Program-made: the position numbers and the translations under genes
Shown here: piece by piece, positions 38,027 to 46,614 of the stretch
How positions within the stretch are numbered: position 1 is the first letter of the stretch
Layout of the letters: each line of letters starts with the position of its first letter
Origin: an uncultured Aquimarina sp.
GTDB lineage: Bacteria; Bacteroidota; Bacteroidia; Flavobacteriales; Flavobacteriaceae
DNA: 64,000 bases
Assembly (NCBI GenBank): GCA_947503835.1
Contig: CANNFM010000009.1
Location: forward strand, 1 to 64,000
Direction of reading: 5' to 3'
The notes under the pieces: model-generated
The model's database searches: none
The model's input: the letters and a program-made list of their open reading frames with translations, nothing else
What the model was told of the DNA's origin: nothing

Positions 38027-38446
38027 TTATTCCTCTTCTTCTGAGGAGCTATCCTCTTGTTCAGAAAAGTCCATTATACCCTTAGATTGTAAGATATTGT
38101 ACCATTGTATTACCTTTTTCATATCACTGGCATATACTCTATCTTCATCATAATCTGGCAGTATCTCACTGAAATAGCCTTCCAATTTGTTCTTAGATTC
38201 TTTATGGCTTATAGCCTGCTCTCCATTTTCTTTTTCTTGAATCTTTCTAAAAATTTCTCTTAAAGGGACTTCTTCTGTAAAAGTATAAATTGCAATTTCA
38301 CTAAGTACACTAACATTATGTCTTATACTTACCGATAATCTCTTTCCGTCTAATAAAGATTCTGCCACAAATCCACTTCGGGTTTGTGTTTTTAATTCAT
38401 ATAAACCAGGTTTCCCTGAAATTGCTAGTATTTTATCTAAGCTCAT
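38027..38446 (-). CDS. DUF5606 family protein
   Basis: A 139-residue cytoplasmic protein starting MSLDKILAISGKPGLYELKTQTRSGFVAESLLDGK, a pattern I associate with DUF5606, a small Bacteroidota-specific family usually found next to def. The C-terminus is strongly acidic (SEQEDSSSEEEE). No catalytic motif is visible and the function is unknown. It lies downstream of def after a 75-base gap and is closed by a strong terminator. Confidence 0.82.
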   Translation of the reverse strand: MSLDKILAISGKPGLYELKTQTRSGFVAESLLDGKRLSVSIRHNVSVLSEIAIYTFTEEVPLREIFRKIQEKENGEQAISHKESKNKLEGYFSEILPDYDEDRVYASDMKKVIQWYNILQSKGIMDFSEQEDSSSEEEE

Positions 38447-38521
38447 ATTATTTTATTCAAAGTTGGCAAATATCAATAGTTCGTTTCAGAAAATCAAACA
38501 TTGATCAATATAAAAATTTAA

Positions 38522-39112
38522 TTATCTACCTTTTTTTACCAAAGGAAAACGCATTCGATATTCTGAACTAATCTTCCCTTTAGAAATATTCGTAAGTTTT
38601 CCTTTTATTAAACGTTTTTTCAAGCTGGATAATTTATCCGTAAACAAAATCCCTTCTATGTGGTCATATTCATGCTGAATTACTCTGGCAGCCAAGCCAT
38701 CATAGGTTTCTGTATGCTCAACAAAATTCTCGTCAAAATAATTAATCTTGATGGTTTCATTACGAAATACATCTTCTCTTATTTCGGGAATGCTTAAACA
38801 TCCTTCGGCAAAAGCCCACTCTTCTCCAGTTTCTTCAAGAATAGTTGCATTAATAAATATCTTTTTAAAACCTTTCAATTCATTAACCTCTTCGTCTGAC
38901 AATTCATCATCTTCAGAAAAAGGTTCTGCATCTACAATAAATAAACGTATAGGAAGGCCAATTTGGGGTGCTGCTAATCCAACACCATTAGCATTATACA
39001 TGGTTTCAAACATATTCTCAATAAGCTCAGAGAGTTTAGGATAATCTTTCTCGATCTCTTTTGCTTTTTTCTTTAGTACCGGGTCACCGTATGCTACAAT
39101 GGGAAAAATCAT
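38522..39112 (-). CDS. def: Peptide deformylase
   Basis: Removes the formyl group from the N-terminal Met of new proteins; a metal enzyme (Fe or Zn). All three motifs are present: GVGLAAPQIG (43-52), EGCLS (103-107, metal ligand Cys105) and QHEYDH (146-151, ligands His147 and His151, catalytic Glu148). The 196-residue length is normal for Bacteroidota, which carry an acidic insert (SEDDELSDEEVNELKG) before motif 2. It follows the IVP gene in the minus-strand block. Confidence 0.97.
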   Translation of the reverse strand: MIFPIVAYGDPVLKKKAKEIEKDYPKLSELIENMFETMYNANGVGLAAPQIGLPIRLFIVDAEPFSEDDELSDEEVNELKGFKKIFINATILEETGEEWAFAEGCLSIPEIREDVFRNETIKINYFDENFVEHTETYDGLAARVIQHEYDHIEGILFTDKLSSLKKRLIKGKLTNISKGKISSEYRMRFPLVKKGR

Positions 39113-39146
39113 ATAAATGAATAATTTCTATTTAATAATGTATAAT

Positions 39147-39491
39147 TTAAATGTTTTTTGAAGCAGTAATTCTACTTGAAATAAAAATTGTCGTTAATTC
39201 TTTAGCCTCTTGTAAAACTTCTCTTGTTTCTTTATTATCTTTTAAATTTTCGTCTTTCAAAAACTGAATCCAAAAAATACTTTCATCTGCTTCCTCAATT
39301 ACTATACTTAATTTAGAAACAAATCCTTTTTTAGTTTGTGCCAAACAAGCCGCTCTATAATTTGCTGCAACAGATGTTGAACAACGTATTAATTGTCTTT
39401 CTATGTGATTACCCAACTTAGTATCGGGTAAACTAACTGCTAATTTAACACTTTGATGAGCAAATTTTTTAGTTCTTATCTTTAAATCCAT
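39147..39491 (-). CDS. Four-helix-bundle protein (23S rRNA intervening-sequence type)
   Basis: A 114-residue all-helical protein of the S23/IVP family: KFAHQSVKLAVSLPDTKLGNHIERQLIRCSTSVAANYRAA, then KLSIVIEEADESIFWIQFL. The family was first found as ORFs in intervening sequences of 23S rRNA, yet most chromosomal members lie outside rRNA and their function is unknown. This copy sits between ruvX and def, genes that are often adjacent in flavobacteria, so it may be an insertion into the operon. It is only distantly similar to the second copy at 50415. Confidence 0.87.
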   Translation of the reverse strand: MDLKIRTKKFAHQSVKLAVSLPDTKLGNHIERQLIRCSTSVAANYRAACLAQTKKGFVSKLSIVIEEADESIFWIQFLKDENLKDNKETREVLQEAKELTTIFISSRITASKNI

Positions 39492-39520
39492 TCAGAAAAT
39501 TATCGTTTATACAATATTCA

Positions 39521-39931
39521 TTATAAATTATAAAGATAATCTTGCAATATTATTGTTGCACTAATTTGATCAACTAATGCTTTGTCTCTTCTTTTCTTTT
39601 TTGAAATACCACTGGCAATCATAGTATCAAACGCAATTTTAGATGTAAAACGTTCATCAATTCGTTTCACAGGTATATCAGGAAGTTCTTTGACTAATTT
39701 CTCTAAAAATGGTTGTATCAATTTTTCACTTTCTGAAGGCGCTCCATGTAATCTTTTTGGTTCTCCAACCACAAAAAGCTCTACAACTTCCTTAGACACA
39801 TACTCTTTTAACCAAGATAATAAATCCTTAGTATTAACCGTAGTTAATCCAGAAGCAATTATTTTGGACTCATCGGTAACTGCAATACCACAACGCTTAC
39901 CTCCATAATCTATTGCTAAAATTCTTGCCAT
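39521..39931 (-). CDS. ruvX: Putative pre-16S rRNA nuclease / Holliday junction resolvase-like protein
   Basis: A 136-residue YqgF/RuvX-family protein with an RNase H-like fold, implicated in 16S rRNA 5'-end maturation. It has the DxG motif near the start (MARILAIDYGGKRCGIAVTD), FVVGEPKRLHGAPSE, and IDERFTSKIAFDTM with a conserved Glu; a C-terminal DKALVDQISATIILQDYL supplies the last acidic residue. The first gene of the minus-strand block here; TATTTTTG (complement of 39946-39953) is a likely -7 box 14 bases before the ATG. Confidence 0.94.
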   Translation of the reverse strand: MARILAIDYGGKRCGIAVTDESKIIASGLTTVNTKDLLSWLKEYVSKEVVELFVVGEPKRLHGAPSESEKLIQPFLEKLVKELPDIPVKRIDERFTSKIAFDTMIASGISKKKRRDKALVDQISATIILQDYLYNL

Positions 39932-39945
39932 CTACATATTTTCTG

Positions 39946-39953
39946 CAAAAATA
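39946..39953 (-). promoter_or_regulatory. -7 promoter box for ruvX
   Basis: The minus strand reads TATTTTTG, a TAnnTTTG match, 14 bases before the ruvX ATG. Confidence 0.5.
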
Positions 39954-40059
39954 TGATATTATGTCAAATAAACATCTTATTTATTAATGGTTTCCTAAAA
40001 TATTGTAAATAGATATGTTTTTTGAGTTAAGCTAGTATCTTTACCAAAATTTTTAATCA

Positions 40060-40875
40060 ATGAACCAACTAAAAGAAACCATAGAAAAAGCCTGGAATAA
40101 TCGCGAGCTTTTAAAAGAACCAGCCACCCAAAGTGCCATTAGAGAGGTGGTTAATTTATTAGATGCCGGAAAATTAAGAGTAGCAGAGCCCACAGAGAAT
40201 GGATGGCAAGTAAATGAGTGGATAAAAAAAGGAGTTGTATTATACTTTCCTATTCAAAAAATGGAAACCCTCGAAGCTGGTATTTTTGAGTATCATGATA
40301 AAATTCCGTTAAAAAAAGGATATAAAGATAAAGGGATTAGAGTAGTACCAAATGCTGTTGCCCGTCATGGCGCTTATATTTCTCCAGGCACTATTTTGAT
40401 GCCAAGTTATGTAAACATTGGTGCGTATGTAGATGAAGGAACAATGGTAGATACATGGGCTACAGTAGGTAGTTGTGCCCAGATTGGTAAAAATGTACAC
40501 TTAAGTGGAGGTGTTGGTATTGGAGGCGTATTAGAGCCTTTACAGGCCGCACCCGTTATTATCGAAGATAGTGCATTTATAGGTTCTCGTTGTATTGTAG
40601 TCGAAGGTGTGCGAGTAGAAAAAGAAGCTGTATTAGGTGCAAATGTTGTATTAACAGGATCTACAAAAATCATAGATGTAACTGGTGACACTCCGATAGA
40701 AAGAAAAGGAGTAGTACCTGCCAGATCTGTTGTAATACCGGGAAGTTATACTAAGAAATTTGCCGCTGGCGAATATAATGTACCTTGTGCTTTAATAATT
40801 GGTAAGCGTAAAGAAAGTACAGATAAAAAAACCTCTCTTAATGATGCGCTTCGTGAATACGATGTAGCGGTTTAA
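40060..40875 (+). CDS. dapD: 2,3,4,5-tetrahydropyridine-2,6-dicarboxylate N-succinyltransferase
   Basis: Succinylates tetrahydrodipicolinate in the succinylase branch of lysine and meso-diaminopimelate synthesis. The 271-residue length is normal. The N-terminal helical part (LKETIEKAWNNRELLKEPATQ) is followed by a left-handed parallel beta-helix of hexapeptide repeats (about 105-230): VVPNAVARHGAYISPGTILM, SYVNIGAYVDEGTMVDTWATVGSCAQIG, VHLSGGVGIGGVLEPLQAAPVIIED and GSRCIVVEGVRVEKEAVLGANVVLT. It is transcribed divergently from ruvX and closed by a terminator. Confidence 0.97.
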   Translation: MNQLKETIEKAWNNRELLKEPATQSAIREVVNLLDAGKLRVAEPTENGWQVNEWIKKGVVLYFPIQKMETLEAGIFEYHDKIPLKKGYKDKGIRVVPNAVARHGAYISPGTILMPSYVNIGAYVDEGTMVDTWATVGSCAQIGKNVHLSGGVGIGGVLEPLQAAPVIIEDSAFIGSRCIVVEGVRVEKEAVLGANVVLTGSTKIIDVTGDTPIERKGVVPARSVVIPGSYTKKFAAGEYNVPCALIIGKRKESTDKKTSLNDALREYDVAV

Positions 40876-40891
40876 TAAAGGATATTTAAAT

Positions 40892-40934
40892 TTGAGTTTG
40901 TCTTGAAACAAACCGAGACAAACTCAATTCTTTT
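40892..40934 (+). terminator. Terminator after dapD
   Basis: TTGAGTTTGTCT (40892-40903) pairs perfectly with AGACAAACTCAA (40916-40927) across 12 bases, followed by TTCTTTT. It lies 13 bases before the next start codon. Confidence 0.85.
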
Positions 40935-40946
40935 GATCAATAGTTT

Positions 40947-42011
40947 ATGAAAATATTAGTCATACAACAAAAAATGATTGGTGATGTTCTCACAAGCACT
41001 ATCATATGCGAAACTCTACAAAAAGAGTATCCTAATGCTACTATTGATTATTTAATTAACTCTAATACTATACCTGTAGTCAAGAATAACTCATTTTTTG
41101 ATAACATTATAGAATTTAAACAAGAATATCGAGATAGCAAAAAAGCTTTTTTCTTGTTTTTGAGACAAATTAGGAGAACCAAGTATGACCTTGTTATAGA
41201 TGCTTTCGGAAAATTAGAAAGCAATCTGATTACCTTATTTTCTGGAGCTCCAAAAAGAATATCTTTTTATAAGTGGTACACGCAGTTGTTATACACTAAA
41301 GTCATTCACAGAAAAACCAAGCCAATAACAAATGCTAGTACATCTATAGAAAATAGGTTGCGATTAGTTCTTCCCGAAGATCGCATCTCAACAGAAATTT
41401 TAAGACCAAAAATATTTCTTACAGAAGAAGAAAAAGAAAGAGCCAAGGAATTTTTAGAATCTAATGGAATAAAAACCAAAAAACCCATTGTAATGATTAG
41501 TGTACTAGGTAGTGAGGCAATAAAAACTCTACCTTTTAAAGATATGGCAAAAATAATTGATGAAATTGTTTCTGTAACAAAGGCCAACGTCCTATTTAAC
41601 TATATGCCTAATCAAGAAAAAGATGCCAAAGCTATTTATGATCTCACATACCCGGCAACGCAAAACAATATACACTTTAATGTATATGCAAAGAGTTTAA
41701 GGGGATTTATTGCAATTCTGTCACACTGCAACATGCTCATTGGAAATGAAGGCGGAGCAGTAAATATAGCTAAAGCAATCGATGTTCCTTCTTTTACCAT
41801 TTTTTCTCCTTGGATTATTAAAAAAGATTGGAATATGTTTGAAGATGGAATTGAACACGATTCTATACATTTAATAGATGTAAAACCAGAATTATATGGT
41901 AACACGTCACCCAAAAACATGAAGGATAAAGCATTAGATTTATATAAGGAATTTTCTTCAGAATTAATTATTCCAAAACTCAGGAATTATTTAATCCAAA
42001 CAATAGAATAG
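40947..42011 (+). CDS. Glycosyltransferase family 9 (heptosyltransferase-like)
   Basis: A 354-residue GT9 protein, the family of ADP-heptose:LPS heptosyltransferases that build the LPS inner core on the cytoplasmic face. The N-terminus MKILVIQQKMIGDVLTSTII carries the conserved GD pair and the first Rossmann strand. The C-terminal half has PIVMISVLGSEAIKTLPFKDMAKII and LIGNEGGAVNIAKAIDVPSFTIFSPW. The usual GxDxGxxHxA nucleotide-sugar motif appears as GNEGGAVNIA, with Asn in place of His, as in some variants. It begins the surface-glycan island. Confidence 0.88.
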   Translation: MKILVIQQKMIGDVLTSTIICETLQKEYPNATIDYLINSNTIPVVKNNSFFDNIIEFKQEYRDSKKAFFLFLRQIRRTKYDLVIDAFGKLESNLITLFSGAPKRISFYKWYTQLLYTKVIHRKTKPITNASTSIENRLRLVLPEDRISTEILRPKIFLTEEEKERAKEFLESNGIKTKKPIVMISVLGSEAIKTLPFKDMAKIIDEIVSVTKANVLFNYMPNQEKDAKAIYDLTYPATQNNIHFNVYAKSLRGFIAILSHCNMLIGNEGGAVNIAKAIDVPSFTIFSPWIIKKDWNMFEDGIEHDSIHLIDVKPELYGNTSPKNMKDKALDLYKEFSSELIIPKLRNYLIQTIE

Positions 42012-42083
42012 ATCTTATAAAAACATCTATGCTTCGAAAAATATCTATTTTTATGCGTATAATTCACAAAATCACCTCAACTC

Positions 42084-42851
42084 ATGGTTAAACTCTCTGG
42101 AGTTATTATTACATATAATGAAGAAAGAAAAATCGAAGAATGCTTAGCATCTCTGCAAGGAGTAGTAGATGAGATTGTTGTTGTTGATTCTTTTTCAACA
42201 GATAGAACCGAAGAAATATGTAAAAAATATAATGTTAAGTTCGTTAAACAAAAATTTCTTGGATATAAAGAACAAAAGAATTTTGTAATAGAGCAAACTT
42301 CTTACGATCATATCATATCTCTTGATGGAGATGAAGCCTTATCACCAGAGCTTCAAAAAGCTATAATAAAGCTAAAATCCAATTGGGTTCATGATGGGTA
42401 TTACATGAATCGCTATAATAATTTTTGTGGGCAATGGATAAATCATTCGGACTGGTATCCTGACAAAAAACTAAGGGCTTTCAAAAAAGGGAAAGGAGAA
42501 TGGAAAGGCATTAATCCCCATGATTCCTATAAATTATACAACCCTAAAAATTGCGGAAGACTAAAAGGAGATATTCTACATTGGAACTACCCCACTTATA
42601 GCGCTTATAATACTCAAATTGAAAAATTCTCAACAATATCAGCACATTCTTATCACGAGCTAGGAAAAAAAGCAACGATCTGGAAAATCTTCTTTAACCC
42701 AACCTGGGCTTTCTTCAAGGCCTATTTCTTACGATTAGGGTTTCTTGATGGTGTAAATGGATTTGTTATATGCATTCAGACCGCCAATTTAACTTTTCTG
42801 AAATATATCAAATTAAGAGCATTGATTAAATCGGAGAGTCAGAAGGAATAG
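42084..42851 (+). CDS. Glycosyltransferase family 2 (WaaE/KdtX-like)
   Basis: A 255-residue GT-A enzyme of the LPS-core WaaE/KdtX type. The N-terminus has LSGVIITYNEERKIEECLASL and VDEIVVVDSFSTDRTEEIC; the metal-binding DxD is in ISLDGDEALS. The stretch WINHSDWYPDKKLRAFKKGKGEW and HWNYPTYSAYNTQIEKFS are typical of this group, and a hydrophobic C-terminal region (WKIFFNPTWAFFKAYFLRLGFLDG) suggests membrane association. Its 3' end overlaps the convergent kinase-like gene by 26 bases. Confidence 0.9.
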   Translation: MVKLSGVIITYNEERKIEECLASLQGVVDEIVVVDSFSTDRTEEICKKYNVKFVKQKFLGYKEQKNFVIEQTSYDHIISLDGDEALSPELQKAIIKLKSNWVHDGYYMNRYNNFCGQWINHSDWYPDKKLRAFKKGKGEWKGINPHDSYKLYNPKNCGRLKGDILHWNYPTYSAYNTQIEKFSTISAHSYHELGKKATIWKIFFNPTWAFFKAYFLRLGFLDGVNGFVICIQTANLTFLKYIKLRALIKSESQKE

Positions 42852-43623
42852 TTCTATACTTTTTTTTCCAGAAGAATATTCTTTTTTTAATTCTAATTTT
42901 TCGATAAAACCGATGCTGAAACTCTTTGGTATACCTCCACATAAGATCAAATATCTTCTTTTCATCTTCGCCAGTGCATTTAGCATACTCATTACTCATT
43001 GTCTTTACCATAGACTCATGAATAGTAAGCTTTACAAAATTTTTAATTCTGGTATTAAAATCCATTTCTCCAAATTGCATACGATTAAGATCAACTAAAT
43101 AAAATTCGTAGCCATCCCCTTCACGTTTTATTAATGTATTGCCCGGAGAATGATCTAAAAAATTAATTCCTTTTTCATGTAATTTATAGGTAAATCGAGT
43201 AAAAGCTCTAAGGATTTTATCATAATCAGGAATAGAAAAATCAGTAGTCAATTCTCTATACGTTAGATCACAATCCACAAGCTCACTAACATAATAACTC
43301 CTTTTAAACAAGAAGGATGACGTATATAAGTCATACGCTATAGGAAATGGCGTATTGATTCCCAACTTAAGTAATTTATTAGCATAAGTAAAAGATCGTT
43401 CGGCTTTTGACTTTCTTAAAAACCGATATGCAATCTGATTAATGATATTAGGCACTTTAAATGATTTAATGGTATACTTCTTATCATTAATGGTGACAAT
43501 TTTTATCACATTACGCTCAGCTTCTCCAAGCACATCTTCATACGATTCAAAATTGTTAATCGCATTCTTTATCTCTGATTTGAGAGGAGCTTGAGAAGAA
43601 TGTAGTACAAATCGGTTTTGCAT
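42826..43623 (-). CDS. Lipopolysaccharide kinase-like protein (Kdo/heptose kinase type)
   Basis: A 265-residue protein with the protein-kinase-like fold of LPS-core kinases (KdkA/WaaP/InaA family). The catalytic loop is GINFLDHSPGNTLIKR (Asp then Asn, D-H-S-P-G-N), and the metal-binding segment is YEFYLVDLNRMQFGE. The N-lobe has KIVTINDKKYTIKSFKVPN with a candidate ATP-binding lysine. The presumed role is phosphorylation of a core sugar. The gene starts 5 bases after the stop of the next glycosyltransferase upstream and overlaps the convergent GT2 gene at its 3' end. Confidence 0.83.
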   Translation of the reverse strand: MQNRFVLHSSQAPLKSEIKNAINNFESYEDVLGEAERNVIKIVTINDKKYTIKSFKVPNIINQIAYRFLRKSKAERSFTYANKLLKLGINTPFPIAYDLYTSSFLFKRSYYVSELVDCDLTYRELTTDFSIPDYDKILRAFTRFTYKLHEKGINFLDHSPGNTLIKREGDGYEFYLVDLNRMQFGEMDFNTRIKNFVKLTIHESMVKTMSNEYAKCTGEDEKKIFDLMWRYTKEFQHRFYRKIRIKKRIFFWKKKYRTIPSDSPI

Positions 43624-43628
43624 CTTTT

Positions 43629-44426
43629 TTAATTGTTAAGGTATTTATCTATTCCATTTTCACACCAAATCAAGTCCTTTTCTTGCGAAAGTCTTTGGAT
43701 TTTGTCATTCTCTTTAACTTTATCTCTAGATTTTTCATGATGCCAAATATGATAAACTATCCCTCTGTATCGTAATCTTCTACCCACACACCCGCTATTT
43801 AGCATCCTCACAATCAATTCACTATCCTCTCTTCCCCACCCTTCAATAGACTCATTATAGCCATTTACTTTGATAATATCTTTTCGCCAAAACGATATAT
43901 TACACCCTCTTACTTTCTTAGACAACTTTGATCTAGAGGTAAAAAGGTATCCCAAAATCGGAATTCGTATTGCTCTAGTTCTTTTTTTAATACCCTTAGA
44001 TAAAATATTAAAAGATATTCTTTGTTCCTTGAACAATACTGGCAAATATTCTTTTTGAATATTTACTCTAGAGCCATAAAGAAAAACACCTTTTTTTATA
44101 AAACCAAGATGATCTTTAATAAAATCTTTTTGCAAGATACAGTCTCCATCAACTTCGATAATATAGTCTGCATCTGTAGATGCAATGGCTTTGTTTAAAA
44201 TTTTCCCCTTCCTAAATCCAGAATCTTCATGCCACACATGTGTAACAGGCACATCTATTCGCTTTTTGAATCTTTCAATAACATCACGGGTTTGCTCATC
44301 TGATCCATCATCTGCTATCAAGACCTCGTCTGTTAATAAAGTCTGCTCAACAACACTCTGAAGCACTATCGATAGAGCCTCTGGCCAATTATATGTTGAT
44401 ATAATAAGTGCAGATTTAACGATCAT
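43629..44426 (-). CDS. Glycosyltransferase family 2 with galactosyltransferase-type C-terminus
   Basis: A 265-residue GT-A enzyme. The N-terminal nucleotide-sugar site is SALIISTYNWPEALSIVLQSV and VLIADDGSDEQTRDVIERF, and the DxD motif is YIIEVDGDCILQKDF. The C-terminal acceptor region has VRGCNISFWRKDIIKVNGYNE and WGREDSELIVRML, the pattern of the galactosyltransferase C-terminal domain found in chondroitin-polymerase-like enzymes. The start overlaps the stop of the preceding glycosyltransferase as ATGA, so the two are translationally coupled. Confidence 0.9.
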   Translation of the reverse strand: MIVKSALIISTYNWPEALSIVLQSVVEQTLLTDEVLIADDGSDEQTRDVIERFKKRIDVPVTHVWHEDSGFRKGKILNKAIASTDADYIIEVDGDCILQKDFIKDHLGFIKKGVFLYGSRVNIQKEYLPVLFKEQRISFNILSKGIKKRTRAIRIPILGYLFTSRSKLSKKVRGCNISFWRKDIIKVNGYNESIEGWGREDSELIVRMLNSGCVGRRLRYRGIVYHIWHHEKSRDKVKENDKIQRLSQEKDLIWCENGIDKYLNN

Positions 44427-45532
44427 GCAACGACTTCTTTATATACATTATATGTAGTTACCCCTAAGTGTTTTGCTGTATAAGAATTCATGAACTTTTT
44501 AAAAGAGATGTCAGTAAAAGAATTTCTTAATGTATCATCTTGAAGTAATCTTATAACCTTCTCTCCGAGCATTTCATAATTTCCAACTGGTGCTATAAAT
44601 CCATTTACAGCATCCTCTATCGCTTCGTTTACGATCCCTACTTTGGTTGAAACCACTGGTACTTTTTTATAAAATGCTTCTAAAACTGTTGTCGGCCCAC
44701 CTTCGCGTTCTGATGTCATCAGATATATATCAAATTGAGGTAAAATTAATGATGCTTCATTTTTAAAACCAATAAATGATATGTAATCTTTTAACCCATA
44801 CTCTATAACCATATCTTTAAGTTCTTGGGTACGCTTTGAAAACTCACCAATCTGAACAAAATGTATGTCTCTTCTATTTTCTTTATTCACTATAATATCC
44901 AAAGTCTTTACTAAGGTTTTAAGATCTTTTGCTTTTGTATGATTTGCAATATTACCAATGATTTTACAATCTTCAGCAATATTCAATTCTTTTCTGATAT
45001 TATGAAACGGGATTGCCTCTTCACTTAGATCTTTCACCTTCACCCCATCATAAACTACACAAAGTTTAGCGTGATTTTTAGCATATAAAACCCCTTTAAA
45101 ATAATCAGAAACAATTTTAGATACACATAAGACCTTATGAATATTCTTATAATTATATTTAAGCTTACTCAAAAAACTAACGCTACTTCCTATACCTTTT
45201 TTTGAAAAAACTGCTTTCACGTTGAGTGTATACAAAAGGTCAGTAATCATATATCCAGTAACGGCATCACTAGTATGTAAATGAAGAAGATCAAACTGAT
45301 TTTCTGTTACAACATTCTTCAGTAGTCGTCTATAGGCCTTTTTACGGGCTTTTATATAAGGGATTGCGTTGATAGTAATATTTTTCTCCTTAATTTTTTC
45401 GGTTAAAGGAGTGTTTTCATAACAAAATAATGACTGTTCAACCCCAAATGAGTTTAATTCCTCTACCAAATATAATAATTGTTGCTCATTTCCTCCCCAA
45501 CTTCTAGCTCCAGAGACATGTAAAACTTTCAT
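44423..45532 (-). CDS. Glycosyltransferase family 4
   Basis: A 369-residue GT-B enzyme. The N-terminal domain begins MKVLHVSGARSWGGNEQQLLYLVEEL, with the glycine-rich acceptor loop. The C-terminal GT1-type domain has KIIGNIANHTKAKDLKTLV and the donor-site motif TSEREGGPTTVLEAFYKKVPVVSTKVG with the E(x7)E pair. It uses a nucleotide sugar, probably in LPS core or O-antigen assembly. It leads a three-gene minus-strand operon with the GT2 enzyme and the LPS kinase-like protein. Confidence 0.9.
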   Translation of the reverse strand: MKVLHVSGARSWGGNEQQLLYLVEELNSFGVEQSLFCYENTPLTEKIKEKNITINAIPYIKARKKAYRRLLKNVVTENQFDLLHLHTSDAVTGYMITDLLYTLNVKAVFSKKGIGSSVSFLSKLKYNYKNIHKVLCVSKIVSDYFKGVLYAKNHAKLCVVYDGVKVKDLSEEAIPFHNIRKELNIAEDCKIIGNIANHTKAKDLKTLVKTLDIIVNKENRRDIHFVQIGEFSKRTQELKDMVIEYGLKDYISFIGFKNEASLILPQFDIYLMTSEREGGPTTVLEAFYKKVPVVSTKVGIVNEAIEDAVNGFIAPVGNYEMLGEKVIRLLQDDTLRNSFTDISFKKFMNSYTAKHLGVTTYNVYKEVVA

Positions 45533-45627
45533 AAATTATCTTATAGATATATCGACAAATATATAGTAATTTAGATTTTTTTATAGGGATAACAAAAATA
45601 ACATTTAATATAAATTTTAAACTAAAA

Positions 45628-46614
45628 ATGAAAATACTTATCGAAGATAGAACTGCTACTCTTCCAGCAAAAAAATATGGAGGTACTGAGCGCGTTATTT
45701 GGGGTTTAGGAAAGGAGTTAGTTAAGTTGGGACACGAAGTATATTTTTTAACAAAAAAAGGTTCATCTTCTGATTTTGCAACTGTTATTCCTTATGACGA
45801 AGAAAAAGATTTTCAGAGTCAGATACCTGACGATATAGATGTTGTTCATCTTTTTTATTCATTGCATGAAACAGTTGGCAAACCCTATATTTTTACAATG
45901 GAAGGTAACCCAGCTCCAGAGAGGGTATTAGATAAAAACATGGTTTTTGTATCAAAAAATCATGCAAAAAGATATGGTTCATCTGCATATGTATATAACG
46001 GTATTGATTGGGATGATTATCCAGACCCTGATTTGAGTAGTGAAAGAACGTATCTTCATTTTCTTGCCAAAGCATCTTGGAAAGTAAAAAATCTATTCGG
46101 AACCGCAAAAATTGCTCTTAAATCCGGAAATAAACTTCACGTTATGGGAGGAGAACGATGGGATTCTCGTAATATCAAAAGAGGATTAAAATATATTCTA
46201 AATCCAAATATTATTTTTCATGGAATGGTTGAAAATGATGTGAAAATGAAAGTTGCTCAGAATTCTAAAGCTTTAGTTTTTCCCGTAGTCTGGCATGAAC
46301 CATTTGGGATCGCAATTACCGAAAGCATGTACGCCGGTTGTGCCGTATTCGGAACAAAAAATGGCTCGTTAGCAGAGTTAATTACTCCAGAAGTAGGGTT
46401 TACAGGAACCAGTTCTGATGAAATCGCTAAAGCTATACAAGAATATGACTATAACCCCAAACGATGTCATGATCACGCCGTAAAATATTTTAACTCTAAA
46501 GTCATGACAGAAAAATATCTAAAGCTGTATCAAAAAGTTATTTCGGGAGAAACTATAAATGCAGAAGTACCAAAATATATTGATGTAGAAAATACAATTC
46601 CAAAATTTAAGTAA
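45628..46614 (+). CDS. Glycosyltransferase family 4 (GT-B fold)
   Basis: A 328-residue protein with LPAKKYGGTERVIWGLGKELVKLGHEVYFL near the N-terminus and the donor-binding VVWHEPFGIAITESMYAGCAVFGTKNGSLAELI in the C-terminal half. The middle (FHGMVENDVKMKVAQNSKALVFP) is the usual GT4 linker. The substrate is unknown. It is transcribed divergently from the minus-strand glycosyltransferase operon, and its TAA overlaps the Sua5 ATG by one base, so the downstream tRNA genes may be on the same transcript. Confidence 0.9.
   Translation: MKILIEDRTATLPAKKYGGTERVIWGLGKELVKLGHEVYFLTKKGSSSDFATVIPYDEEKDFQSQIPDDIDVVHLFYSLHETVGKPYIFTMEGNPAPERVLDKNMVFVSKNHAKRYGSSAYVYNGIDWDDYPDPDLSSERTYLHFLAKASWKVKNLFGTAKIALKSGNKLHVMGGERWDSRNIKRGLKYILNPNIIFHGMVENDVKMKVAQNSKALVFPVVWHEPFGIAITESMYAGCAVFGTKNGSLAELITPEVGFTGTSSDEIAKAIQEYDYNPKRCHDHAVKYFNSKVMTEKYLKLYQKVISGETINAEVPKYIDVENTIPKFK

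Noticed and set aside
39113..39520. Search for inverted arms around the IVP gene at 39147
   Set aside because: Flanks are AT-rich with only short chance matches; no convincing pair comparable to those around 50415.
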